Below, piece by piece: positions 33,811-45,649 of a stretch of DNA of 60,000 nt. Each line of letters opens with the position of its first letter. Position 1 is the stretch's first letter. The notes under the pieces were generated by a model. That model was not told the origin of the DNA. It did no database searches and saw nothing but the letters and a program-made list of their open reading frames with translations. Position numbers and translations under genes: made by a program. The DNA comes from Takakia lepidozioides (Eukaryota > Streptophyta > Takakiopsida > Takakiales > Takakiaceae): assembly GCA_030704615.1 (NCBI GenBank), contig CM060733.1, positions 26,352,001-26,412,000 of the forward strand, read 5' to 3'.

Positions 33811-36800
33811 ATGACGATCACTGCGCCATATGTCATTGTTGAACTGAAGCATAAAGTGGTGAAGGGGGATGAGAGCATGAACATGCATCAGGCAAGAGCT
33901 GTAGTGAAGGTGCGCGAAATAGTCACGGTGAATGTGAAAAAATTTGTTGAAATGACTACGTATTCATCCACATGGAGCGTCATTTTGTACAAGCTGGGCA
34001 GGTTGACGATCCGCCACCTGAACTTCTATCGCCTGCATTTTGCTTACTTTGTGATGCTATCGTTTGTAGGCACGATCCTGCTGTGGGTGTCGCGACGAAG
34101 CCAAAGCGTGACTTTGGTGGATTGCATTTTCAGCTCAGTGTCAGCGTGCACTGTGACAGGAGTGCTCACCGTGAGCCTTCGCGACATCTCCACCTTTGGG
34201 ACGGTGGTGTTGATGTTCCTTATGTTGATGGGCAGTCACGTCTTCACGTCGCTACTGCCTGTCTATGTACGACGCTTTTATTTCTTCCGCCACATCAATC
34301 TCACTGCCTCTGCCTCTGATCTCTCTCACAAGATTCGACATCGTCCTGCACTACACCGGGACAACTATAGATTCAATATCACTGACACTGGTGTAGACGA
34401 TGACCCTGACTCTGAGCCGACTTCTACAGAAAGTGACGTCAATCTTAGTACATCTGTGTTAGAAGATCCATCTCAGAACATGCATCTACCTCCACTTTGC
34501 CAAGATGGATTCGTTGCTACTCCTGCCCCTGATAAGTTGAGTGTTGTAGAAAGCTGCAGGTTTGTTGATGGCAGTACTAAGAGGTCGACTAAATTCCCTT
34601 GTGACGACGTACACCCCCCTCATGATTGGCAGACTGCGTGTCGGGAAGACAATACAGGTCCTGTACAAGGTTTGCCTGGATTTTTGACAATGTCTGATGA
34701 ACGCAGGGTGGGACGGAGACTTAGTTCGACTAAAGAGAATCTGCTCAGGGCATATAGTACTGAAGGACATTGTATCAAAATTTGTACAGGAAAGGAGGTG
34801 GAGGAAAATAATTTGGCTCAATCTGTTCGATTGGAGAGGTCATTGGAACACCAGGCACTGATCACTCTGTGCTGGCTGGTTCCTACCTACTTCGTCGTTT
34901 TACAAGTTTTTGGATTCTTTGCAATTTTATGTTATTGTCTCCTCAACTTTCCTCCGGTGATTAAGGGAATATTCAAGGAGGAGAGAGTACATCCAACATT
35001 TTTTGCTGTCTTCTCCTCAGTCTCTGCATTTTCAAACACAGGGATCTCGCTTATTGACGAGAATTTTCTGCCATTCCGGAGTTCTCCCCAGATTTTGCTT
35101 CCATTGGCGGTGCTCATTCTGACAGGTAACACGATGTTCGCCCCATGCATGCGCTTCATCATTTGGAGTCTTTACAAATGCATGCCCATCACACATCCTC
35201 AGAGGCAAGTCTACGAGTATATGCTTAAATACCCGCGGAGGTGCTACACACATCTATTCCCACAAGTGCACACAGTATGGCTTGTGGTCACTGTCATGGC
35301 ATTCAACATAATCGAATCGGTTGCCTTGTGTGCACTGGCCTGGAATTCACCTGGCGCATTGGCTGGCCTCAGTTTTAGTACCAAGTTGATGGACGGGTTC
35401 TTTCAGTCGCTCAACACACGGAGTGCTGGCATGAATGTGATTGTTCTCAACAACCTCGCTCCAGCTATGCTTGTTCTATATGTTGGAATGATGTGAGTCC
35501 AAGTGCATTTCTCTCGTCATCATTTTCCATGATGTTTCCAACATAGATAAGACTTCATGTAGCTGGAAATATATGCAGTAAATTATAATTTGAGCACTTG
35601 AATAATCTACTTGATCCACATGATTTTGGATCTTCACAATATACCACTAGCTAGATATGGCTCGAATAATATGTGCGAAGAGGTGAATATTCTAAACTTG
35701 CAAGTTCTGGACGACTGTTATTATGTGATCCATATCTATAGATTAGGCTAGTATCTGGTTTCAAACAGAAGACAAGTTACATTCCAGAGACTACCAGTTG
35801 TAGTGTTTTTGATAACTTCCTCAAATCACTTGTTGGCTATTATACACAAGGGGTATAGGTAAGTTCTCTGTTGCTAGCACATTCAATACTTAGGGGGTTC
35901 TGTTTAGGCAACATTTGCTATTTTGAGTATCTTTTCAAAGGGCTGACTAGACACAGTGGTCATAGCTAGGAAGTGCAACAAAGGAGGGTAATGTAGAACA
36001 AGCCAAATCTATGTTTAGGAGATCATTACGTGCGAATCACCTAGATAATTGCTTGCGGAGGTGTTGGCAGTTGTTTGGGTTGTACACTTAGTATCGGGAA
36101 TCTCCCCAATCATGATCCCTTTGCAGGTACCTTGCAGTGTATCCAGTGTTTCTCTCAAGACAGAACTCCCGACCAATACCAGATTCTCATTCGTCGTACA
36201 ATGAGTCCGATATATGCATTTTCCGGAATCTCCACGATGCCCAAATGGAAGACAATAAGATATCAGTGCAGTACAAAAAGCTTATTTCCCAGGACGCGAT
36301 ATATGTCTTCTTCTCTATACTTTTGATTTGTATACTTGAGAGCCAGAAAGTCATCTCAGACCCTCTCAACTATTCAATCTTCAACATCATTTTTGAGATT
36401 ATCAGGTAATCTCGTCAAACTGCAACCAAACTTAGTAGAGGGTGCCTTCTCCTGTTCACACAACTTGTTGATTGCCCAACTCTATTTAAATTATACACAT
36501 GAACATACAACAATTCCCATGATGGAACAATTGTCCGAGTAGAAACAAGAGCCTATTTAAACTCAAAGACTAGCCATGCAGTTCCCATACTAGACCACTC
36601 TTTGTGCAGCTGCATGTATATTAGCTTTTCCAGAAGCACAAAGTTTATCCCAAATAATTCCTATACTCAGGCACGAGCCGCATGTATACATGAGAGGAAA
36701 AACCAGGGATCAGAGGAGATACAGTCTAATTTAGAGCTTCGATATGCGTCGCGCTAGTTTGTGCTAACGTTGCAATAATTCTCTTTGTACGTTGGGGTTG

Positions 36801-37016
36801 TGCAGTGCATATGGCAACGTTGGGCTATCAATGGGATACAGTTGTGAGCAACGCATAGGGGGCGCTGACAAGCCGTGTGAGGATGTGCCCTACAGTCTCT
36901 CAGGCAAGTGGAGTGTGACCTCCAAACTGATTGTGATAGCCGTCATGCTGCTGGGTCGCCACCGTGGCCTGCCTGACAACATTGATTCCGCCATCAGCCT
37001 GCCTCACTACCCCTGA
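33811..37016 (+). CDS. HKT: HKT/Trk-type high-affinity K+/Na+ transporter (three exons)
   Basis: Exons at 33811-35492, 36127-36405 and 36806-37016 join in frame to 723 residues. Donors are GTGAGT at 35493 and GTAATC at 36406; acceptors end at 36126 and 36805. I chose the first in-frame ATG (33811); 33877 is an alternative. HKT proteins have four membrane-pore-membrane repeats and carry Na+ and/or K+ across the plasma membrane. The four filter positions are all Gly: TVTGV (34150-34164), SNTG (35032-35043), LTGNT (35119-35133) and NTRSAG (35413-35430). Gly in the first loop is typical of K+-permeable HKTs; sodium-selective ones carry Ser. The C-terminal part ([30 protein letters not shown]) is classic HKT. 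Odd: the cytosolic segment after the first repeat is about 185 residues, Ser/Asp-rich, which makes the protein longer than the usual 500-550. Confidence 0.92.
35493..36126 (+). other. HKT intron 1
   Basis: A 634-bp intron with a consensus GTGAGT donor and a TTTGCAG acceptor. It splits a Met codon (phase 2) just before the conserved YPVF segment. No internal gene is seen. Confidence 0.85.
36406..36805 (+). other. HKT intron 2
   Basis: A 400-bp intron with GTAATC donor and TTGTGCAG acceptor. It splits a Ser codon immediately before the conserved [13 protein letters not shown] segment. Confidence 0.85.
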
Positions 37017-38381
37017 TGCGGGTAGTTCCTTTAATTTGGTGGCTGTGACATCGTAGTCTTACAATTATACAACATCCCATTAGCCACAATTTTTGTACAA
37101 GCGACCGATGAAAACCCATGGACATCATACTGACCTGCAGAGTTTTCATAGATATGCTGTCGAAAACTCATCAGATGTCCTACACACACAAATCATACAC
37201 TTGATCCTAATCAGACTACATGTCAATCAGGGCAAGTAACCATGGACAATTCAGACTCAAACTGAGTCTACTGTGGTGCAGCAGGCGACACACACACACA
37301 CGCAGAGATGCATGCCGCCTGATAATAATAGAGTGCTCAGCTTAGATCAAACTTCAGGACTTGAGGTATGAATGACGGATGCTGTCTGCATTTTGTTTGG
37401 ATGGACCTTTAGTTTAGGTGGTATTACTTTCGGCCAAAATGGCAATCCCCTAGGTAGAGATAAGTTTGTTTGTGACATGTAAGCTTGCAGAACAATTTAA
37501 GCGAGACAGCTATGTCAAAATTTAATGTAGATATCCAAATCCAAATGTGGGTTTTGACCTCTATATCTGGGGCACTAGGATATCAGATGAGTGCATTCCT
37601 GCCCAACGTGCCTTTCAAATAAAGGGAGTTTTTGATGAATTAGCTCTCTAGCACTCCCCATAGTTTATTGAGGTGGAATTTAAGAGTTGACGATGACATA
37701 TCACCTGGGAGCTTTCCAGCAAAGCATTAGCAGTCACAAGATTCTCAAATGTCTTCTGTTGCTCATGCTGCTGGTTTGTACGTCGAGCCCGGGCCTCAAT
37801 CATCAGATGATGCAACTCGATCCCATCTTGACGGATCTATTTTGCCATTCCCCATCACACAAGCGCAATCAGTCAGTACTAACTTCTGGCAATTACAACA
37901 CTTTGAAGAAGGTAGTAGAGATAGTCAAATAAGATCAAAGCTACTTTTTATCCGAAAGTCGGGTCAAGCTCAAAACGAGGCCCAGCAGCAATGGACCAAG
38001 ACAATTAGCTGGGCTAGTTGATGCGAATGTATCGATCGTAGTTAGACCTACTTCTTGACAGAACCCCAGTAACAGATCTGAGACGGTTCTTGTGATCATG
38101 AATAAGCTTGACAAGACTTTGCCACAATTACTTTGATGGAAACATACACTCAGAACGGCCCCATAAGCCCAGAGGCCATAGAACCACAATTTGTCAGGCT
38201 GACAGGATACTCCGCATCAACTTCACATATACTGTCCATGAATAGTGTGAGTGCTTAGTTTAAGCTTTTAACCTTTCACATGTCTCAGGACTGCAAATTT
38301 ACATTAAGAAACCAAAAAGTAGGGACAAAGAAATTGTTTGCACCTGTGCAATGGCTGCAGCTGAAATCTCTAAGCTTTTTC
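37017..38381. other. Noncoding stretch downstream of HKT
   Basis: It holds the HKT 3' UTR in its first part. A 90-codon plus-strand ORF at 37749-38021 has ordinary-looking composition but no recognisable family; it may be a gene fragment. Nothing else is supported. Confidence 0.35.
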
Positions 38382-38882
38382 TGAAAGCTGTAGCCACACT
38401 TGTGTCCACAGCACCCACAGTGGCCACAGCTTGTCACGCTCTTCTAATTTCAGAAGAGCTTGCTCTTTTAAGCTCCTTTCTCTAGCCTGCCTCTCCCGTT
38501 CAGCAGCCGTGTCAATGGGGGTGACAGCCACAGTGACCCTGTCACCAGCATCAGGGACACCATGGAAGATCCCATTCGGGTAATTATTGTTAACCCCACC
38601 TTCTCCCTTGGTTGCGCATGCTGGACATCTGCTCTAGACGGATCAAGGCGCTGGAGCTTCTCTAAAATATTGCGCTGCCGTGCAGCTTTGTCCAACTCTG
38701 ATCTGACATCTTCGTCAGTGGGGCAACTGCCATCTTGGCCATCCTTCAAAACCAGCGAATCAGTACTTCCACTGGCTACATCACCTGCACGATCAGGCTG
38801 TGGTCTATCCATCTCTAGATGTGAAGGACATCCATCCTCCATTGTCCCCAAGCTAGCCATAGCACCCATTGTATTTGGATGA
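38382..38882 (-). pseudogene. Unidentified gene fragment with a charged C-terminal helix
   Basis: On the minus strand one frame reads from about 38882 (SHPNTMGAM) through an acidic/polar region to ILEKLQRLDPSRADVQ. After a one-base shift near 38588 another frame continues NNYPNGIFHGVPDAGDRVTV and a charged helix ERERQARERSLKEQALLKLE to a stop near 38382. Both halves look like real protein and together suggest one broken gene or exons around a missed splice. The family is not recognised. Confidence 0.35.
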
Positions 38883-41090
38883 GACTGGCTGTAATCAATA
38901 GAAGCTCCTCACTACGTCTCTCCGACACATTCTCAACCCTGGAACTACATTGTTGGTGTTTAACAGGTGCAACGAACAAGAGAAAGATTCCAATCTTGAG
39001 TGTGAGAGACACCCCTGGCTTCTCCTAACGCACGCCGGAAACCTCCAGGATGTGACACATGTTGGTACAGGAGGTTATAACCTCCAATCCGGAGACTAAT
39101 GATGCTACCAAAGATGCTGTCCTTGGACGAGACTGGGGGCAGTCTTCGTCAATTGTATCACAGCTCGGCTGGCTCAATTTCTCTCTGGATGTGAATTATG
39201 CACAAGATAAGCACTCACCTTCCTCTTTTGCAACAAGAGGCCTAAGCTAAGAGCCATTGCATTTCATAGAACCCAAAACCCTGACTTCTTTTGCTGTAGT
39301 AAACCGTTCACAAATGGGCATATCAACCACATTCTGGTTCAATGCATGAACTCATGAGCATCTACTTCCTGAAGCTAACCTGAAGATATCAACATTAAAA
39401 CTGACTCCCAAATTGGTACTCTGTGCCAGCTATTTGCAGCACGGCAGTTTCCATGTCTCCAAGGCCAGGAGCTTTGGTTTGAGGATGAATAAGAACGGGA
39501 GGAATCACGCAGAGCTTCGAAGCTCTGAATTTGCATGTACTAGTGATCTTGATTTGCCACACAAACAATAGCTGAGCGTGATTACAAGCAAAGTGAAATG
39601 ATCCTCAATGATCCTCCTGATGTTGAAGTCAAAGAATGTCGAGGTACTTTGAACTTCTGACAGCACTTATCCAAGTAAGCTCAACATGGATCAGCATCAG
39701 CTCCATGAACTATCAGTGAATCAATGATAATCAGAGGGCAGTTCTTCTCCAGACTGCCCATCATCTATCTGCATGCAGACTAACAAGGCACAAGGCCAGC
39801 AAATGCTCCAGCTCTTGCACACGAGAGTCTAGTGACTTACAGTAGGGTACCTGTGCTAGGGTAGAAACATACTTTAACCTTTGGTGAAAGCTTGTGAAAG
39901 TTCAGGGGCATATGGATGTAGTTAGTTAGGTGGCACATTTTTGTAAGATTACTTTGTGTGGATGATTCAGGGTAGGAAGTTAGGATATCATCTATGCCAC
40001 TATACACCGTTTTGGGGCTGGCCCACCAAAATGGTGGTTGTCGCAAAACAAGATACCAATGGAAAGCTCTTTATATGCCCCATCATTTTGTAGTTGGAAC
40101 AATTTTCAGTAAAGTTCATCTACCATAGTACCTTGCCAAGTTCGACACAAATTTTAATATTTTAAAGACTGTTGAAAATTTTGGAAATTAGTTTTATGAA
40201 ATTAAATAATTTCATGAATGATAATATAGTATCTTTGGGAATATTCTATATTTCGAAATGGAATTCTCAAAATAAAATAAATATTCGACAGATGAGTGTT
40301 GAACTTGCCAAGGTACTACGGTATTTAAAATAATTCGAGTATAAAGCGATGGGATGGGTCATATGGTGTATAATGATTCATTCCTCTTTGGATAAGCATA
40401 TTGGCCTATCATGGCGCACCCGGGGGTGCTTTTTATTTCTTTTTTCCAAAAACATATCTAAAGAGAAATAGGTACCCGGGAGCGACCCGCTCACAAATAG
40501 TGAGATGAGAAAATAACTATAATGTTTTTGAGGCCTCTGTCCGTCTTCCTTAAGACGAAAGAAAAACCTCTTTCATAGTAACCGTGTCATGGCGCTGAAT
40601 ATAAGGCTCAAGGGACACCACCCAATGGAAGGGGGAGAAGATTATAGGATCGTACCACACCCGACAAGGTAGCAGGATACGAACCCAACATCATGTACTA
40701 AGGGCCAACTTCCAAGTCCTGGCCCTCCTGGCCAAGTTATCCAAAGTTAGCCCAAGTCGGTGGACTAGTGGGATAGATGGTTGCTTTTATGTGCATAGGG
40801 TTCGAAAGCAATCGGGCAGTATGTCCTGCCTCGCTGTCCAAGGCCCGCACCAATTGAGCCGGTAACTTGTCACCTAGTAGTTTGGGGTTCAATTCATGCT
40901 ACCTAGGATCCTACACCCTCTAGCGGGTCCGACGAGTATGAAGAGCTTGTGAGTCTAAAGCGCAGGGCACAAGGCTGCAAGCAACGTGCACAAAGGTGAC
41001 CATGATAGTAAGTAAAAGAGACATAGTAACCAAGTACAACAGGTCAAAAGTGATTATCGGCCATGAACTCTTGCGCCAAATTTCGAGGTA
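38883..41090. other. Noncoding stretch
   Basis: No gene supported. Near 40740-40900 there are B-box-like phrases (GGGTTCGAAAGC, GGGGTTCAATTC) that may be tRNA-derived fossils. Confidence 0.35.
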
Positions 41091-41094
41091 TTGC

Positions 41095-41290
41095 GCTCAC
41101 CGATATCTAGGAGCCCGCGAACTTTAACACATGGAAACAAAGTGTCATTTTTGTCATGTAGCGCAATCTTGGCCGAGGGGGACATGGAAGTCGTCGTCTA
41201 GGCTGTAGGCCAAGATTGCACTACATGACAAAAATGCGCAATGCTTCTTTCCGTGTGTTAATTTTCGCCTGCACCTAGATATCGGTGATC
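41095..41290. repeat. Long hairpin (foldback) with ~80-bp arms
   Basis: The left arm 41095-41174 and right arm 41208-41290 are near-complementary over about 80 bp, with a ~33-nt loop. The innermost ~27 bp are almost perfect (TTTTTGTCATGTAGCGCAAT... pairing with ...ATTGCACTACATGACAAAAA). The shape fits a foldback MITE or a pri-miRNA-like transcript. Confidence 0.75.
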
Positions 41291-41299
41291 GAGGTTAGG

Positions 41300-42039
41300 T
41301 AGCGCGTGAGCATACAATGGCATATTCCCTGAATTTCCACAAAATTTCCACAGCAAAATGAAATTGGCGAAACTAACAATTTTGCGAAACTAACACATAA
41401 AGAACAAGTAGCCCCTATACCTGATGAACTTGTTACCCTATAAGCATGGTTTTTTCTCACGTTGTGCTCATACAATACCAGGCCCTTTTCATAACAGACA
41501 CGAGAGTGGGCGGTGAGGCCTAACCTTAAATTTAAGATCATCACCCATGGATAATTTCGCACGGCGAAACTCTGTACCAACAAGCCTGAAAAGAAATCAC
41601 ACTGTAGCTGAAATGATGAATATGTCACTTTTAAATGCCCTACCCATGTATATTTTTGCAGAGCGAAACTCTCTCCCCTAACAACTAGTACAATTACATA
41701 TTGAGATATGCATTTGCAGTGCGAAACTCTGATCCCTGAAGAGAAGTTAGGCAACGTGCAGTTAAGATGCTCACAAACATGGAAAAATATGAAAAATATT
41801 CTTGAGATGCCCAGAGAAAATCGCACATGGTTCTGAACAAATACAGTGTCAAACAAGAATTTCGTGTTGAAAAACTCTTTTGTTATGACGAAGCAATTCA
41901 AATCCCTCAGTTGATATCTCTCAAAATTTGTTCAACAGTATGCAAGTTTTTGAACAAATGTCAGACATGAGCTTCTTCGATTATCGGCCATGAACTCTGG
42001 TGCCAAATTCCCAGGTATTGCGCTCACCGATGTAGGTCA
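41300..42039. repeat. Noncoding stretch with GCGAAACTCT-containing repeats
   Basis: Three short related blocks carry GCGAAACTCT (about 41565, 41657, 41719). The segment 41835-41955 is an inverted, diverged copy of the tandem unit at 42.7-43.05 kb. The ORF on the minus strand here is a repeat artefact. The phrase ATTATCGGCCATGAACTCT occurs at about 41053 and again at about 41979. Confidence 0.6.
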
Positions 42040-42345
42040 CCAAGGGGGTTGGTATCGCGTGAGCATGCTTACACGCGTGTAAGCACAACCCACGGTCATG
42101 GGAGTTTTGTGATTTTTTAACCTCGGTCATAGGAGTTATATGTTTTCAGAATGGAATAAAACCATAAGCGAATATAGAGCACTGGTGCATTTATACTGTA
42201 CATCTGCACCAATCCAGTGAGGCGAAGCCTTCAGTAATGTAGCCAGAAACCTTGAACTTATAGCGGCGGCGGCAAGTTTCGCGTTGAGAAATACTTGGTG
42301 ATGTGGCACAAACCTACGTAGCGGTGGGTTTCGCAATGTGGAAAA
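42040..42345 (+). repeat. Dispersed repeat, copy 2 (inverted relative to 12780-13105)
   Basis: The blocks CCCACGGTCATGGGAGTTTT, ACCTCGGTCATAGGAGTTAT, GGAATAAAACCATAAGCG and TATAGCGGCGGCGGC match the reverse complement of the copy near 12.8-13.1 kb in order and spacing. Confidence 0.8.
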
Positions 42346-42732
42346 AGAACCTTAAAAGAAAAAATATCGCAACAATTTCATGCAACGAAAACAAAATACA
42401 ATTGTAATGCTATTGAAATGTAATGCTAAATAGAGCTCGAAAAATGTATTTTGTTCCCTCGTCCGAAAATAACACCGAACACACAGTAAGCAGAAAATAT
42501 AACGATATTGATTGAAATGATTTACAGGACAATATAGACATAATAACAAATGAGGATATTTTCGCTTACTGAAATTTCCTTTAGGAACGGAGGTACCATG
42601 TACATCTGTCATTTAGATCATCAATCAAACCAGGATATTCCTTTTTGTGTCGTGAATTTTAGCACATAATCTAAGAAGGTCTCAGATTGTTTCGCTTAGA
42701 TAACATCAATGTCGACAATTTTTAGTAATGAA

Positions 42733-43055
42733 TCCAAAGATTGAAAAGGTTTCCCAACACGAAACTCTTGTCTGTCAGTGAATTTGTTCAAAGCACTACA
42801 TGCTTTTGAACAACTATGGAGGGATATGAATTAAAGGATTTGAAATACTTCGCCGTAACGAAAGTTTCTCAACATGAAACTCTTATCCGACTGTGGTTGT
42901 GTACAAAAACCTGCATACTTTTGAAACAATATGGAGGGATACGAACTGAGGGATTTGAACTCATTTGCCGTAAGAAAGAGTTTCTCAGCACGAAACTTTT
43001 GTTTGACAGTGTTATTGTTTAAGAATCCGCATGCTTTGGAGGGATATGAACTGCT
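42733..43055 (+). repeat. Three-copy tandem repeat (~105-115 bp)
   Basis: Three diverged units share AACACGAAACTCTTGT, GCATGCTTTTGAACAA and TATGGAGGGATATGAACTGA. An inverted copy lies at about 41835-41955. Confidence 0.75.
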
Positions 43056-43588
43056 AGTTCGGCATAGCAAAAGATAATCGCTTTTGACCTTGTTGTACTG
43101 GGTTGTCATGTCTCTTTTACCTGCTATGAAGGTCAATTTTGTGCACATTGCTTGCCGGGACACACCACACTCTTCCCTTGCAGGACCCACCCTTTGTCAT
43201 GGGCATTGGACAGAGAGGCAGACCTACTGCTCAATTGCAATCGAACCTTATACACATAAAAGCAACCATCCATTCCACCAGTCGGCCATGCTCCACGACA
43301 TCGGCAAACTTTGGATAACTTGGCCGAGACATGGAAGTAGGCCCTAAGTGCTCTATCCAACTGGACTGGTGGGTTCCATATATATTAATCTATCATAATA
43401 TTATAACTTTGGCTATGCGTTGTTTCATACTACTAGTGCTAACAACTTTTGAGAACAATGTTCCTTTCTATTGGAAATATATTTTATACAAAAACAATGT
43501 AAGAATATAGCATAGGCTATGATGGTACCAATTTTGCCAATTCAGGCGACGTCTAGCTGGTCCCTTGTCAAATCTTCCCCACCTTGTC

Positions 43589-43845
43589 TTATCGCGATAT
43601 CACTATTAAATACTTTAGAATGCAAGAGATTCTCAGACAATGATAAGTATTGGAGACGATGAGGTCGAACATTTGATTCTTGATAGGTGATAATGTCACC
43701 TTTGGCTTCTATCGTTTGTGTTACCCCCTTTATTTATTGTGTAGCTCCTCTTAATCCATTTAAAACTTCGCCAAATTTGGACTTCATCAAATTTTGAGAC
43801 CAAGTGTGAGCTATACTGAGTGGAGTTACACTTCCTATGGTGTAA
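43589..43845. repeat. Direct repeat copy 1 (pair with 44321-44570)
   Basis: About 250 bp match 44321-44570 with divergence: ATACAAGAGATT-like start, TTTGATTCTTGATAGGTGATAA, TCTTAATCCATTTAAAAC, TTGAGACCAAGTGTGAG, GAGTGGAGTTACACTTCC. The copy is interrupted at its right end by a MITE. Confidence 0.8.
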
Positions 43846-44226
43846 GAGCATGCCCAACAGGCGCTCTATCTGGCGTGCTATCATCAAAGTAGCGCGGCCG
43901 CCGATGTTGGATGCCCCAGCAGCACTTTCACGCGCATCAAAATGGTGAGCCTCACCAAGTTTCGTCCCACTCGCGCACTATCTACACGAGTTTTGGAGTG
44001 GCATTCTCCCCCACTAGCTACCACTCAGCCTCACATGTAATGACCCGTGGCGGGCAGGTGGCGGGGCCCACTCTCACCTCAACCTGGCATTACTCCCCTC
44101 TTGTTATGATGGGTTGTTGTTGGGGCTCTTGCCAGCCCACGCGCTATCTAGCTTGCCTACCTCACCATACGCCTCCTTATCATAGTGATGGCGGGGCAGT
44201 TTAGTGAGCCTCTCTTGGGCATGCTC
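43846..44226. mobile_element. Tourist-like MITE (PIF/Harbinger type)
   Basis: 381 bp with terminal inverted repeats GAGCATGCCCAA...TTGGGCATGCTC (12 bp perfect, extending imperfectly to ~21 bp), flanked by TAA on both sides (43843-43845 and 44227-44229). A TAA/TTA 3-bp target duplication is the hallmark of Tourist/PIF-Harbinger elements. It has no coding capacity and would rely on a transposase elsewhere. Confidence 0.85.
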
Positions 44227-44320
44227 TAACCCCAATTGAAGTTTACACTCCCTCTCTATAACTTACTATCATTATTATGTCAAACTGGCTAGAAAACAAA
44301 TAATTTTTTATTTCTTATCT

Positions 44321-44570
44321 CGGTATCACTATCAAATACTTTCAAATACAAGAGATTGTCATACAATGATGTGCAAGGCGTTGAGCACAAAGGTTTGATT
44401 CTTGATAGGTGATAATAACACCCTGGGGTTTTATGGTTCGTGTCACCTCCCTTTATTGTATAGTTCTTCTTAATCCATTTTAAACTCAACCTGGAATTAC
44501 TCAAATTTGAGACCAAGTGTGAGTTACACCGAGTGGAGTTACACTTCCCGCAGTATAACCACAAGTGGAG
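44321..44570. repeat. Direct repeat copy 2
   Basis: It is the partner of 43589-43845, without the MITE at its right end. The minus-strand ORF here is a repeat artefact. Confidence 0.8.
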
Positions 44571-44599
44571 TTACCTTCCCACTGTGTGACCGGGACTGG

Positions 44600-45200
44600 A
44601 GTTTCCATTCTTTCTCTATAGTCTGAAGTTATCTGCTATTTAGTTCCATATCACTCTCAGGGGAAGGTGGAAAAATTTCAATATGTCGGAGACCAACCTA
44701 CCGGTCCTCCCTCTCCCTAGGTTGCCAGGAAACTCGAACGAAGGCTGTCATCGCCACCTTCAGAGAAACTTGGGGACAGCAGGGACTTATCTATAGCTGC
44801 ATTGATGCTAACTCCTGCTCTTGGCCAGGGGTTGTCCCCACTGTTTGGTAGCACCTTAGAGCCCCATCTTCAGCCTCCCCTGAATTTGATAGATTGGATA
44901 GGAACTAGAAACATATCAAAACAACGGCTAAGTCTAGATTGATCTTCCATAGATAATTGTTGCTGTACCGGGACTCTAGCATCGCCGTTTATATTATATC
45001 ACCCCTGATAAGGTTTAAGATCATTGTCTATCCAAAATCATTGTTTCCTAGATACAGCTCTTCAGGAATATCCTACACGGCCCCCGTGTGACAGGCCTCA
45101 TAGCAGCCTTCAGGCATGTAAGGGTTTTAATTTTTTTCCCTTCAGTAATTTTAATAAAGCTCTCAAGGGCCTCCTCCTCTTTCTCCAAAAAAAAAAAAAA
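44600..45200 (+). repeat. Noncoding stretch ending in a LINE-type 3' tail
   Basis: No gene is seen. At 45156-45200 the sequence TTTTAATAAAGCTCTCAAGG followed by a C/T-rich stretch and an A14 run looks like the 3' end of a plant LINE (compare AATAAAGATC plus A-tail at 26.26-26.29 kb). How far the LINE extends left is unclear. Confidence 0.45.
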
Positions 45201-45649
45201 CTACCATCTTGTCAGAGATCACACATATTAACTTCATATATTATTCCTAGGATTCTCCAATTTATGTGTTGTTTTATCTTTCTACAGTAATAATAATTGT
45301 TGGCATATTAACGGTGTTGACATTCCATGTCATTTTCAATATGAATGTATAATGATAATATATTAATAGATCTACATTTTTTGCTGTTCAAAATATAAAC
45401 AAGAGAAAAAATTTCAATATTAAGAGTTTTCAATCTCATTAGCTATTACCATTATCATATTTACATGTGTTATGATAACTTTGTAAGTTGAAACGTTGAA
45501 GCATGTTTCCACCAAATCAAAGTAATTTTTGGAAGTGCTGTTAATTTACTGAAGATGTGAAGAAAAGAAAGAAAGGAAAAAGAAAGACTTATTGGAGCAG
45601 ATTTGACAAAATTAATTTTCATACTTCAGTTTTTTGTATTTTCCTGGGC

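Noticed and set aside
41275-41901. 208-codon minus-strand ORF
   Set aside because: It overlaps diverged repeat units that recur in both orientations nearby. It has no domain, start context or family, and is most likely a chance ORF in repeat DNA.
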